Counted from the first letter of the stretch, positions 9,301 to 16,865 are shown. The stretch: DNA of 17,954 bases from an uncultured Bacteroidales bacterium (GCA_947177315.1 CAMWTX010000009.1:1-17954), one strand, 5' to 3'. Program-made: numbers and translations. The notes: generated by a model from the sequence alone, not told the origin.

Positions 9301-10503
9301 CCAGCAGGGAGTGGGAAGCCGTATGAAAGACCCCGTTTCGAAAGTTTCGAAATAAGGTACGGGATTGGCGGCGCAAGTCGTTTGGAAAGACACAGGATAT
9401 TCGTTCCATTGAGCCGTGTCGCCATCTCCACACACCCCTCTCACATAGGCATCCAGATAGGTTCCCGCCGGCAGTTGCGTAAGGGTGCAGGGGTTTTCTG
9501 TAACTCCCCTGACAATCGTCCCCTGACCCGAAGAAGGATGGAAATCCACGGGGCCATAGCAGATATCCCATTGGCGGGCATCGCCTTTTTCCGTCCACGA
9601 AAGCGTGGCGGACGAAGAAGAATTTACCGTGGCCGTAACGTCCGTTACCCGAGGACAGGTGGGAAGCGTGGTGAAAGCTTTCGGAGCCGACCAATCCGAT
9701 TTCCTGTTGTCTGGATAAACCTGACGTACGCAAAACTCGTATTCCGTGAGAGGTTCCAGGCCCGTTATCGTGAAAGAGGTACCCGAAACAGCCTGCACGG
9801 AAGCAGTGGCAATGTCAAAGCCTTTTTTGCCGTAAACCAATTCGAAGTTCGAAACATTATCGTATCCATCCCACACAGCCTCGGCTTGCCTCGCTTGGAT
9901 TTTCGAATAGGTGGCCTGCAGGTTCGAGGCCACCAGCAGAGGCCTGTCACCTACATGCAGAAAGTCGATAAACGTGTTGTTCCCTCCATAGTTGCTTATA
10001 CCCTGGATACGTATTTTCTTGACGCTTTTGGAAATAGGCCGCTCGTAGAATGCCCATTTTACGCACCGCGCAGCCTCAATGGTGTCGAGTCCGTAAAAAT
10101 CCGTACCGTTTTCGGACGCATACACGATAATCTGCGCCCACTGGTTGTCGAATGGAGCCTGAGCTTGATTAATCCACATAAAGGTAATCAGGGGATTGTC
10201 GAAAGCCTGCAGATTAAATTCGGCAGAAGTAAGGCTTCCCCGCACATCGGCAGCACAGTTAAAGTTGTCGAACATGGCGCAAAAAGTGCCTTCATACGTA
10301 TAATAGGGTCCAAAACTCCAACCATAATCCTGCATCCATCCTCCGTAGCTCCCCGAAGCAGGGTTCAACTCCCAGCCAGCGGGCGGCCAGGTTTCAAAAT
10401 TTTCCGAAAGGGCAAACATCGGAGTTTGGGCAAAAGCCGATGAAACCAGACTGAATATACCTCCCAAAACTATCGTCTTGAAAAGGCCTGATAATTTTCT
10501 CAT
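6358..10503 (-). CDS. Large T9SS type A cargo protein with fibronectin III and carboxypeptidase-regulatory-like modules
   Basis: This 1381-residue protein is predicted to be secreted by Sec plus T9SS. The signal peptide is about 1-25 (ending SAFA-QT). Modules in order are: a jelly-roll (30-185, with ENFETWPPAGW); two fibronectin III modules (192-279 and 282-377); a second jelly-roll (382-572); a CARDB-like or Ig-like beta module (about 590-670); and an unassigned beta-rich region (680-862). Two carboxypeptidase-regulatory-like modules (about 867-945 and 948-1030) are marked by GKVSGTDGKAI and GKVLSNDGVPM. A further beta-sandwich (about 1035-1200) and a fibronectin III-like segment follow. The sorting domain is 1308-1381, with YPNPAKDFINV and terminal KIINL. 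Its plan differs from its downstream partner, so the pair is not a simple recent duplication. No enzymatic motif was seen. Expression is probably linked to the regulator gene upstream. Confidence 0.92.
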   Translation of the reverse strand: MRKLSGLFKTIVLGGIFSLVSSAFAQTPMFALSENFETWPPAGWELNPASGSYGGWMQDYGWSFGPYYTYEGTFCAMFDNFNCAADVRGSLTSAEFNLQAFDNPLITFMWINQAQAPFDNQWAQIIVYASENGTDFYGLDTIEAARCVKWAFYERPISKSVKKIRIQGISNYGGNNTFIDFLHVGDRPLLVASNLQATYSKIQARQAEAVWDGYDNVSNFELVYGKKGFDIATASVQAVSGTSFTITGLEPLTEYEFCVRQVYPDNRKSDWSAPKAFTTLPTCPRVTDVTATVNSSSSATLSWTEKGDARQWDICYGPVDFHPSSGQGTIVRGVTENPCTLTQLPAGTYLDAYVRGVCGDGDTAQWNEYPVSFQTTCAANPVPYFETFETGSFIRLPTPCWTVKAGLLKEVGAIDLVDTVVTASTWAGHWFGNDKRRNFAARTSFESAGMWMVTPSIDLGDGSQKYVLQFDMAVTLNGSMRWGAPNADDDRFAVLVSTDDGNTWTQSNLLRLWDNTTSENVLKDVPPYGQPVTLDLSDYSGTVKIAFYAESTKGNYWEWQDINNVFIDNLAVRPLPKKYMVAQGIENQQYLIVNQENTVYAVVSNQGSEPQKDFEVELVDGNGNVVATAIYTQTLYAEESVRVPLLWTPTRKGVESLSARIVFENDVEKEKTVSMPFKAEVLSQETKVNAIGNGRMLRDDAPVDFFSISAQAQIIYYEDELSSVGAITAMKFSHRTSDMHYGFPLQIRLGTTEKNSFGSDSEWVNEDSLTLVYSSTIDSLGGEGDLIITLDAPYTYTGGNLLVSIRKGNETPAPSYFKTGESWWATKDPLSRQRTHTWLGNEGGEGFGSLSEYSPNTVFYIDSMSSGRIRGKVSGTDGKAIASVRVECLGTAITATTDQAGNYEMNRILEGTYDIKASKHGYFDTVVNHVVVSEKEILTVNFTLCELPLYEVKGKVLSNDGVPMRGVSVFLEGYQNYEASTLSDGSFTFQNVYAPKTYRLSIQEHGFAPYDTVLAVADGEIFLNVTLHEMVYPAVGFRGVVSENGNRMDLKWENPDWMTCTEVSFDDGTSENGMSLTPYQDIRIGNLCKNSAHIFLSSVKVSGSANKKAGPDSVNLEIYDKNRKLLLDGPKFFIPAGGWTEVKLPYMLELNEDYYVMVHFGGEREHYTNYLDIDETGSHIDEKLAYYVGKDGQWLNMDEDMMAGEMVFMLRPIVFKDRNAGKTVRSFKVWKVEEGRQAEPESWQLLTPEPISSTILNEEKWATYPDGSTHLYAIQTVYSGDVLSDYAFCRPITKGENTSVASLFSLQFRIYPNPAKDFINVKAESNLKEIRVRDNHGRLVRVISCSERTTQVSLQGLSKGLLLIEAVDGDHRVGIQKIINL

Positions 10504-10697
10504 GGCATATTGTTTTTGTGAAACTTCTAATAATATTATTCCGCAATTTTAAGGAAAACACGAAAAACGGCTCAGCTATGTAATGATATTGAAAGGATAC
10601 AGATTTCAAAAACGTAGTAACCGAAAGGATACAATAGAACAAAATATACAGTATTTCAAAACATTACAAGTAAAGATGAAAATATAAAAACGTAGTG
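10504..10697. promoter_or_regulatory. AT-rich leader with repeated motifs upstream of the T9SS cargo pair
   Basis: This 194-bp gap separates the regulator stop from the 1381-residue start. GAAAGGATAC occurs at 10591-10600 and 10623-10632, and AAAAACGTAGT at 10608-10618 and 10686-10696. The segments 10591-10617 and 10640-10666 align as an imperfect repeat sharing ATACAG, ATTTCAAAA and flanking bases. No terminator hairpin follows the regulator gene, so read-through is possible. No convincing TTTG/TAnnTTTG pair was found. The repeats may be operator sites, which is inference. Confidence 0.45.
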
Positions 10698-12473
10698 TCA
10701 ATAGCGCGAAATAAAGTCGTAGAGAGTCTGATTATTGTTGGTTAGATTAAGTTTCTTGCGCAACCGCACCTTGGCTACCCGTATGCTGTTCGGGCTGAGA
10801 TTGGTGATTACCGCTATCTCTTTTGTATTCAAACCCAGCTTGATAAAGGCGCAAAGCCTCTTTTCCGACTGACTCAAGGAGGGGAAATCAGCCAAGAGGC
10901 GCTCATAGAAATTATTGTTAATCTGAGTAAAACTGTTTTCAAACTCCGTGAGGAGGTTAGGGTTTATCGAACGACGCAGAGAGGAAATCAAAGAGGAAAT
11001 TTTCTTCCGACTCTTTTCGGCAGAACCCAATCCCAAAGCCTGCAATTCACTTATAATCTTCTTTATCAATTCATCTTTGTTCATCCTGAACAGGAGGCTG
11101 TCGGTCAATTCCTTCTCCTTAATCTCTAAGTTTTCGAGCAAGGCCTTCTCGACCAGCTTCTGTGCCTCCTTTTCTTCTTTCTTTTTCTTTCCGTAAATCA
11201 AGAATATACCGGACACACCCAACAAGAGAAATAACACACTTGCCAACATCCATTTTTGCCGACCTATCCGGTTCTCCAATCTTAATTTTCCTTTTTCATA
11301 CTCATATTCAAGCTTTTGTTGTTCCAGATGAAATTCCTCCATCAAAAGGCTCTGCTTGGCCTTTTCGGTGTTCTCCCTTATATTAAGACTGTCGTTCAAT
11401 GTAATATACTTCTTAAGAACCTCGAAGGCCTCCGCCTTTCGGCTCATCCGGTCCAAAATCCAGCTTTTTTCGCGCAGGGCCACCGTCTTGGCTAAAAGGT
11501 TGTTGTTATGTTCGCCCAACTCCAACAATTCGGATGTCTTCTTCAGAGCCTGTTCATATTGAGACGTGCTGGAATAGAGTTCTATAAGCGACACCAAAAC
11601 CTGCATCTTCACATTTTCCTCCTTCATTTCGTTCGCCAAATCAAAACTCTTCATAAAGTATAGGTTGGCCGAATCGATTTGTTTCTTTTGCAAGTATATC
11701 TGTCCCAGAAGGTAGTAGGCGTTAGCCGGGGAATAGTTGCGATGAGGCCCTATGTCAGCCTGCATAGCCTTACAAAGATAGCAATAGGCCGAATCGAGAA
11801 TATCCATATTTAGATAAGCTTCGGCTATATTGGATAGAGCCAGAGGATATAATTCGGAACCATAGAAATCCGGTTGACAATTTCTTTTAAAGATAGCAAT
11901 GGCCTTTTGGTTCTGTCCTAAGTTCTTATAGATGGATCCCTGATTGTTGGAGATGGAAGCGTCAAGAATGAAATCTTTCAGACTGCGGTTTATTTCGCTT
12001 GCGTGTTCGTTGGCTTGCAAGGCCTGGTTGAGGTTACCTAGATAGAAGTAGTAAGCTCCCGTGGCCAACGATATCTTGATTTGCAGTTTTTTCGTATATT
12101 GATTATTTACCTCGAAATGGTTGGCAGCCTCCTTCGCCTTGTTGAGATAGTCGGCTGTACCGCGAAAATGGTCGAAATTCATGGAATAGCACCCCAGGAG
12201 ATAGTTGGCATAGGCGCGGTTATAGGAATTCTTATCATCCACAAAAGGGCGCAGGTCATCCATCAGACATCCCCAGTCTTCGTACGGAAGCATCAACCGA
12301 ATGGCCTCTATATAGTTGATAAGCCCGGTCGCACGTGTCGGATTTTTCTCGTATTTCTCAATATATTGGTTGACGGAATCGGGAAGAAGAGGCCGGAAAT
12401 AACCAATGCAATCCTCTCCGGACAACGGAAGAAAAAGACTCAGAAACAACGCTATGACAACAAAACGTTTCAT
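10698..12473 (-). CDS. Membrane-anchored TPR regulator with C-terminal LuxR-type helix-turn-helix
   Basis: This 591-residue protein is predicted to span the inner membrane once. It has a signal-like hydrophobic N-terminus (about 1-19) and then a helical periplasmic part with tetratricopeptide-like repeats (about 80-350), for example AYYFYLGNLNQAL and NAYYLLGQIYLQKKQIDSA. A charged coiled coil precedes the membrane segment at about 407-428 (WMLASVLFLLLGVSGIFLI). A second coiled coil (about 430-465) leads to a helix-turn-helix at about 530-585. That region contains LSQSEKRLCAFIKLGLNTKE and NLSPNSIRVAKVRLRKKLNL, the LuxR/GerE pattern. This architecture is widespread in Bacteroidota but mostly of unknown function. 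The likely role is sensing an envelope signal with the TPR domain and regulating transcription from the membrane. It is the first gene before two T9SS cargo genes on the same strand, which makes them its likeliest targets. Sampled lines are about 40% GC, lower than the neighbours. Confidence 0.88.
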   Translation of the reverse strand: MKRFVVIALFLSLFLPLSGEDCIGYFRPLLPDSVNQYIEKYEKNPTRATGLINYIEAIRLMLPYEDWGCLMDDLRPFVDDKNSYNRAYANYLLGCYSMNFDHFRGTADYLNKAKEAANHFEVNNQYTKKLQIKISLATGAYYFYLGNLNQALQANEHASEINRSLKDFILDASISNNQGSIYKNLGQNQKAIAIFKRNCQPDFYGSELYPLALSNIAEAYLNMDILDSAYCYLCKAMQADIGPHRNYSPANAYYLLGQIYLQKKQIDSANLYFMKSFDLANEMKEENVKMQVLVSLIELYSSTSQYEQALKKTSELLELGEHNNNLLAKTVALREKSWILDRMSRKAEAFEVLKKYITLNDSLNIRENTEKAKQSLLMEEFHLEQQKLEYEYEKGKLRLENRIGRQKWMLASVLFLLLGVSGIFLIYGKKKKEEKEAQKLVEKALLENLEIKEKELTDSLLFRMNKDELIKKIISELQALGLGSAEKSRKKISSLISSLRRSINPNLLTEFENSFTQINNNFYERLLADFPSLSQSEKRLCAFIKLGLNTKEIAVITNLSPNSIRVAKVRLRKKLNLTNNNQTLYDFISRY

Positions 12474-12601
12474 TTGGCTATAACCAATAGGAACATCAAC
12501 TTTTCAGAGAATCATTCCATAAAAGTACACATTTTTACAACTCCGTCCATTTTTCAGCGGACCATAGAGGCCGATTCAAACTCATAAAAAACTGCAACTT
12601 T

Positions 12602-12629
12602 TTTGTATGGAAACTATTCGCTAAATTTG
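12602..12629 (+). promoter_or_regulatory. Promoter of the POT transporter
   Basis: TAAATTTG at 12622-12629 is a full match to the Bacteroidota -7 box TAnnTTTG. A TTTG at 12602-12605 could be the -33 box, although the 16-bp spacing is shorter than the usual 19-21. The implied start of transcription is about 35-40 nt before the ATG at 12674. The 12474-12673 gap holds the divergent control region for this gene and the TPR regulator. For the regulator only a weak TACTTTTA box was seen. Confidence 0.55.
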
Positions 12630-12673
12630 CCCTTTGCGCTTGTATTTTTAGTACTAACCATAAATCTATCATC

Positions 12674-14350
12674 ATGTCTTGGATTCAAGAACACACTGCC
12701 ATGGCGGTTTTGATCGGGATTGCAATCGTGGTCATACCGTTTTTAATCTATTATGTGGTTACGGCCACCAAAAACCACCCCAAAGGGTTGATTGCCGCCG
12801 CTTTGAGTAATATGGGTGAACGCTTCGGCTATTACATCATGAATGCCGTACTGTTGCTGTTCATCTGCTCCAAATTCGGTATTCCCGATGCCACGGCCGG
12901 CTTCATCTACGCCGTTTTCTACTGCTGCATCTATCTGTTCAGTCTGCCCGGCGGTATCGTGGCCGACCGTTTGCAGAACTACAAGGGCACCATTATGTCG
13001 GGTCTGCTCATCATGGCCTTGGGCTATGTGCTGCTCTCGTTGCCCGTTTTCGGCGGCGCGCCCGGCGATGTGCCTTCGTGGGTATTGGTATTCACCTGCG
13101 TGGCCTTGTTCCTGATTGCGGCCGGTAACGGTCTTTTCAAAGGAAACTTGCAGGCTATCGTGGGTCAGATGTACGACAACTTCGAAGCCGACGCGGCCAA
13201 GAAAGGCCCCGAAGCTTTGGCCTTGGCCAAGAGCAAACGCGACAGCGGTTTCCAGATTTTCTACGTGTTCATCAACATCGGCGGTGTAATTGCGCCTTTT
13301 GTGGCTCCCTTGCTGCGCGAATGGCTCTTGGGCACCAAGAACCTCATCTACAACTCGCAGATGCCCGCCCTCTGCCACCAATACCTGGGCGGCAACATGG
13401 ACGCCACGGCCATGAACAACCTCACCGAACTGGCCGGCAAGGTTAGCCAAACGCCTATCGATGCCGCCGCTATGGCCGCCGATCCCTCCGCCATGAGCGC
13501 CTTCTGCGAAAACTACCTGCAGGTGTTCAATACCGGCGTACACTTCTCGTTTATCGCTTCGGTGGCGGCCATGCTCATTTCGTTTGTCATCTTTGCCTGC
13601 GTAAAGAAGAACTTCCCCAACCCCGTGCGCAAGGAAAAGAGCGCCACAGTAGATTACACACCCGAAGAACGCACCGCACAGGCCAAGGAAATCAAACAAC
13701 GTATGGCGGCTTTGTTCGCCGTATTGGGTGTGGCTATCTTCTTTTGGTTCTCCTTCCACCAAAACGGTCAGTCGCTGTCGATTTTTGCCCGCGACTTTGT
13801 GAAGACCGATACGATCGCTCCCGAAATCTGGCAGTGCATCAATCCTTTCTTCGTAATTGTACTGACGCCTATCATCATGTTGATTTTTGGCGGTATGGCA
13901 CGCAGGGGCAAGAACGTTTCCACGCCCAAGAAAATCGCCATCGGTATGTTCATCGTGGCCTGCGCCTATATCTTCCTTTCGGCCCTGGCCAAGGTGATGG
14001 GTTATCCTTCCGGCGACGAATGGGGCGTTACGCCTATCGAACAGCGTAGCCTGGTGGGCCCGTGGGTGCTTATCCTCACCTACTTCTTCCTTACCGTGGC
14101 CGAACTGTTCATCTCGCCGCTGGGTCTGTCTTTCGTTTCGAAAATCGCCCCCAAACATCTGCAGGGTATCTGCCAAGGCCTGTGGCTGTGCGCCACTGCG
14201 GTAGCCAACCTGTTTATCTTCCTGGGCGTAACGATGCTCAACAGCATCGGCCAGCAATGGATTACCTGGGCGGTGTTCGCCTTGATCTGCCTGGCTTCGA
14301 TGGGCGTGATGCTCGGCATGTTGAAGTGGCTCGAACGCATCACCAAATAA
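12674..14350 (+). CDS. POT-family proton-coupled oligopeptide transporter
   Basis: This 558-residue inner-membrane protein of the POT/PTR branch of the major facilitator superfamily imports di- or tripeptides with protons. It has roughly 12-14 hydrophobic segments across the whole length. The family signature near the end of the first helices reads NMGERFGYY at 46-54. The usual ExxER motif is therefore reduced to NxxER, with Glu49 and Arg50 kept and the first Glu replaced by Asn46. A second POT-like motif is FQIFYVFINIGGVIAPFVAP. A long hydrophilic and Ala-rich loop separates the two halves at about residues 225-285. The gene stands alone on the plus strand, between a divergent promoter region and a bidirectional terminator. 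Peptide uptake fits an asaccharolytic or protein-degrading lifestyle, but the substrate is not proved by sequence. Confidence 0.93.
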   Translation: MSWIQEHTAMAVLIGIAIVVIPFLIYYVVTATKNHPKGLIAAALSNMGERFGYYIMNAVLLLFICSKFGIPDATAGFIYAVFYCCIYLFSLPGGIVADRLQNYKGTIMSGLLIMALGYVLLSLPVFGGAPGDVPSWVLVFTCVALFLIAAGNGLFKGNLQAIVGQMYDNFEADAAKKGPEALALAKSKRDSGFQIFYVFINIGGVIAPFVAPLLREWLLGTKNLIYNSQMPALCHQYLGGNMDATAMNNLTELAGKVSQTPIDAAAMAADPSAMSAFCENYLQVFNTGVHFSFIASVAAMLISFVIFACVKKNFPNPVRKEKSATVDYTPEERTAQAKEIKQRMAALFAVLGVAIFFWFSFHQNGQSLSIFARDFVKTDTIAPEIWQCINPFFVIVLTPIIMLIFGGMARRGKNVSTPKKIAIGMFIVACAYIFLSALAKVMGYPSGDEWGVTPIEQRSLVGPWVLILTYFFLTVAELFISPLGLSFVSKIAPKHLQGICQGLWLCATAVANLFIFLGVTMLNSIGQQWITWAVFALICLASMGVMLGMLKWLERITK

Positions 14351-14364
14351 ACGGTTGATTCCAC

Positions 14365-14406
14365 AAAAAAAATCCCCGGCATCGGTTGATGTCGGGGATT
14401 TTTTTT
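14365..14406. terminator. Bidirectional Rho-independent terminator between convergent genes
   Basis: The segment has the form A8-TCCCCGGCAT, a short loop, then ATGTCGGGGA-T8. The arms pair over about 18 bp with one G-T wobble. Because A and T runs flank the stem symmetrically, it works in both directions. It ends the POT transporter transcript (stop at 14350) and the opposing flippase transcript (stop at 14445). Confidence 0.93.
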
Positions 14407-14444
14407 AGGCCATCGGTTATACAAGAAAATCAGGATTGCCCGGA

Positions 14445-15704
14445 CTATGCCGAAGCGGACAATGATTTTTCGTAACGCCTTACGATTATCGAGAACCATA
14501 CGAGCTGCACGGCGATGACCACCGCGCTCACCAGGCTGTAGAGCAGAATGGCGAGCGTGAAACTGTGCCACAGGATACCCGCCGTCAGGGCGGCGGCGCG
14601 CAGCACGAGATAAACCGACTCTATGGCCAGCATGGAGGCCTGTTTTTGAAACAAATCGCTGATAAACGTAAGGCTGCCGCCTATCAGGGTGAGCCAAAGC
14701 CAGGGCAACATCAGGCGGATATAATGCCCCGTGGCCTCCCATCCGGCGCCCAACAGCCATCCGGCAAGCGAGGGCAACACAAAATAAAGCCCGGCAAAGG
14801 CCACCGCCACCGCCAGGCCTCCCCCGAACACCACTTTGTGGAAGAACACCCGTATCGAACGCTTTTCCTGCACGTCTTTGGCCGTTTTCTGAAAGAAAAC
14901 CTGACAGAGCGAAGCCGTTACCATACTTACCGGACGCTGGGCGAGCGTCATGCCCATGCCCAGATAGCCCATTTCCCGAAGCCCGAAATAAGGCGTGAGC
15001 AGGAACACCGGCAGATTGCAGCTGATATTGTTGATAATCGTGCGCGGCAGCGAAAAGAGCGGAAAACGCACATAACGCCGGGCGGCAGACCGCCAGCCTT
15101 TTCCAAAACGCAACAAAGGCCGGCAGGCGGCTTTATTGGGCAGAACCACCGCCAGAAGCGAAACCAACAGCCCCGCCACGGTGGATACCGCCAAGCCCCA
15201 ACGCAACCAGCCCGCCTTGCCCGCGCCGTATTTGAACAGGGAGTTACTCAAGTTCTGCGTTACCTGATAGGAAGCCACCGCCCCGAAACGTTCCCGACGC
15301 GTAAACCAGTAGTTGAGCAACACCCAGGATGCCGACAGCAGCACGAACAACGGCAAGAGCGGATAGATGCCCGACAGTTCGGGTGCCTTGAACAGCCGGG
15401 CTATGGGATGCCTGAAAAACACCGACAGGCCGCAAAGCAAGGTGATGCCGAAGGTAATCAGAAACGCCAGACGAACCGTATCTGCCGCTTTTTTCTCCGA
15501 TTTGGGCAACAGAACGGCATATTGGTAGTCGGCGGTGGCAAAGAGCGTGAGAATGCCCCCGATGGAAAGGAAAAGGTTCAACACCCCGAAGTCCTGCGCC
15601 GAGTAAAGCCGGGTCAGCAAGGGATAGAACAAAAATCCTATCACCTGCGCGATAAGGTTGGCCGAAAGCAGTTTGGCGGAATTCCTGAAAGTTCGGGAGG
15701 GCAT
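14445..15704 (-). CDS. Polysaccharide flippase-like membrane protein (MOP/Wzx superfamily)
   Basis: This 419-residue protein has about 12 hydrophobic segments and the N-terminal pattern of Wzx/RfbX-type exporters: KLLSANLIAQVIGFLFYPLL followed by TRLYSAQDFGVLNLFLSIGG. Family members flip lipid-linked oligosaccharide units from the cytoplasmic to the periplasmic face of the inner membrane. The basic loop at about residues 195-220 and the central SLPRTIINNISCNLPVFLL segment fit the start of the second half. Length is normal for the family. No glycosyltransferase, polymerase or sugar-nucleotide gene is visible nearby, so the glycan it handles is unknown. It begins 12 bp after the stop of a barrel-like outer-membrane protein, implying one transcript, and ends at the shared bidirectional terminator. 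Confidence 0.85.
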   Translation of the reverse strand: MPSRTFRNSAKLLSANLIAQVIGFLFYPLLTRLYSAQDFGVLNLFLSIGGILTLFATADYQYAVLLPKSEKKAADTVRLAFLITFGITLLCGLSVFFRHPIARLFKAPELSGIYPLLPLFVLLSASWVLLNYWFTRRERFGAVASYQVTQNLSNSLFKYGAGKAGWLRWGLAVSTVAGLLVSLLAVVLPNKAACRPLLRFGKGWRSAARRYVRFPLFSLPRTIINNISCNLPVFLLTPYFGLREMGYLGMGMTLAQRPVSMVTASLCQVFFQKTAKDVQEKRSIRVFFHKVVFGGGLAVAVAFAGLYFVLPSLAGWLLGAGWEATGHYIRLMLPWLWLTLIGGSLTFISDLFQKQASMLAIESVYLVLRAAALTAGILWHSFTLAILLYSLVSAVVIAVQLVWFSIIVRRYEKSLSASA

Positions 15705-15716
15705 CGGATTATCGTT

Positions 15717-16865
15717 TTACTGCCTGTTTTTCTTAAAGAAATCGTCCAGGGCGCGTTCCTGGGTTTCGGCGCCTATAAAGTTGAAACGGTAACGGCCGCC
15801 GCGTTCCTCGCCTTCTTTTTTGCCATAGACACTGCCGTTAAGGTTCACATGAAGGCGCACCACATACTGGGAACCGAACTTGCCGCCCTGCAGATGGAAA
15901 ACGGCGGCGGCTTCGGCGCTTACGAAATCATTTTCGAACAAGACGCAATACCATTTGCTCTGCAGGTAAGACTTGGACCGCAGCAGCGGGTTTCCCCAAT
16001 AGGTGAGCGAATAATTGTCGGTGGGCACGGTAAAGCGTTCCTGCCCGTAATAGTAGAGCGTGCGCGTGCCGAACCGCCAGTAGCGCAGATGCAGGTCGGC
16101 CACCATGCCCAATGGCATTTTGGAAGGGGTAACGTGATCCCTCTTGCACTCGTAGCCCAGCATGAAGTTTAGCGAAAGGCGCGCGGCATAGAGGCGTTTG
16201 GCGTATCCCGAAAAATCAACGCCGAGACCCGCCTGCCCCAGGCCGTTGTCGTGCACCACCCCGTCGCCGGAGCGCGGGCGCGTATTGGCGTAATGGTAGT
16301 AGTAGCCCAATACTTGTGCGAAAAACCACTTGTAGCGTTGCTCGGCGCTCAGGCCTGCAAAGAAAGCCTCCCGGGTTACGGGCGACTGCGCGCCCGTCCA
16401 GTCCAGCCAAAGGCTCAGAAAGTTGTTCTTTCCGCTCAGCTTATAGAAAAGCCCCGTCATGTTGGGGCGGAAATAGTTGAACGTGTCGCGGATAAAGAAA
16501 TTGGTGTAGTTGCCCAGCAGTTCCTCGCGCGGAAAAGCCCCGAAACGGAACAGATGCCGGTTGTTCCTGTATTGGAAATAGCCGATAAAGGAAACCTTGT
16601 CCAGATATTTGGGCGAACCGAAAGAGGTCTGCAGGTGCGTTCCCACAAAGAGCGAGAAATCCTGATACGCCAGCCCCACCTGCGGCGAGAAACGGAAGCC
16701 GTACATGGTTTTGGAGAGCGCGTTGTCGATATTCTCGTATTCGCCGTTATCGAAAAAGCCCTTGGCATCGGCCTTCCATTCGAAACTCTGCGCTTGAACC
16801 GCCCCCGAAAGCATCAGCAAAAAAGCCATTCCCCAAACCAACCGGAATCTTGTTGCACGCATCAT
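15717..16865 (-). CDS. Predicted outer-membrane beta-barrel protein of unknown function
   Basis: This 382-residue protein was not recognised as a named family. It has a clear signal peptide (hydrophobic stretch LVWGMAFLLMLSGAVQA, likely cut after residue 25). The mature part is rich in aromatic residues in alternating strand-like segments, such as VSFIGYFQYRNNRHLFRFGA, WFFAQVLGYYYHYANTR and FGTRTLYYYGQERF, as expected for a porin-like barrel. The C-terminus (KKNRQ) lacks the usual terminal aromatic residue, so the last strand probably lies before it, near YRFNFIG. Two adjacent ATG codons (16865 and 16862) could serve as start. The flippase-like gene follows after 12 bp. Together they suggest an envelope or surface-glycan function, but this is inference from context only. 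Confidence 0.75.
   Translation of the reverse strand: MMRATRFRLVWGMAFLLMLSGAVQAQSFEWKADAKGFFDNGEYENIDNALSKTMYGFRFSPQVGLAYQDFSLFVGTHLQTSFGSPKYLDKVSFIGYFQYRNNRHLFRFGAFPREELLGNYTNFFIRDTFNYFRPNMTGLFYKLSGKNNFLSLWLDWTGAQSPVTREAFFAGLSAEQRYKWFFAQVLGYYYHYANTRPRSGDGVVHDNGLGQAGLGVDFSGYAKRLYAARLSLNFMLGYECKRDHVTPSKMPLGMVADLHLRYWRFGTRTLYYYGQERFTVPTDNYSLTYWGNPLLRSKSYLQSKWYCVLFENDFVSAEAAAVFHLQGGKFGSQYVVRLHVNLNGSVYGKKEGEERGGRYRFNFIGAETQERALDDFFKKNRQ

Noticed and set aside
9382..10443. A 353-codon open frame on the plus strand
   Set aside because: It is antisense to the signal peptide and first modules of the 1381-residue T9SS protein. No start context or family pattern supports it.
2105..10503. The two T9SS cargo genes as a tandem duplication
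   Set aside because: They share module types and the sorting tail, but module order, repeat families and sequences differ, so common architecture explains the likeness better than a recent duplication.
10646..10654. Palindrome ATACAGTAT in the cargo leader as an independent operator
   Set aside because: Nine bases with an unpaired centre is expected by chance in such AT-rich sequence. It is only mentioned as part of the larger imperfect repeat.
12743..14257. A 504-codon open frame on the minus strand
   Set aside because: It is antisense to the POT transporter, whose family signature and membrane segments are clear. The translation is full of His, Gln, Gly and Asp with no recognisable domain.
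14565..16172. A 535-codon open frame on the plus strand
   Set aside because: It runs antisense through the flippase-like and barrel genes. Its translation is rich in Gln, Arg, His and Pro without hydrophobic or domain pattern, as typical of a shadow frame in GC-rich coding DNA.
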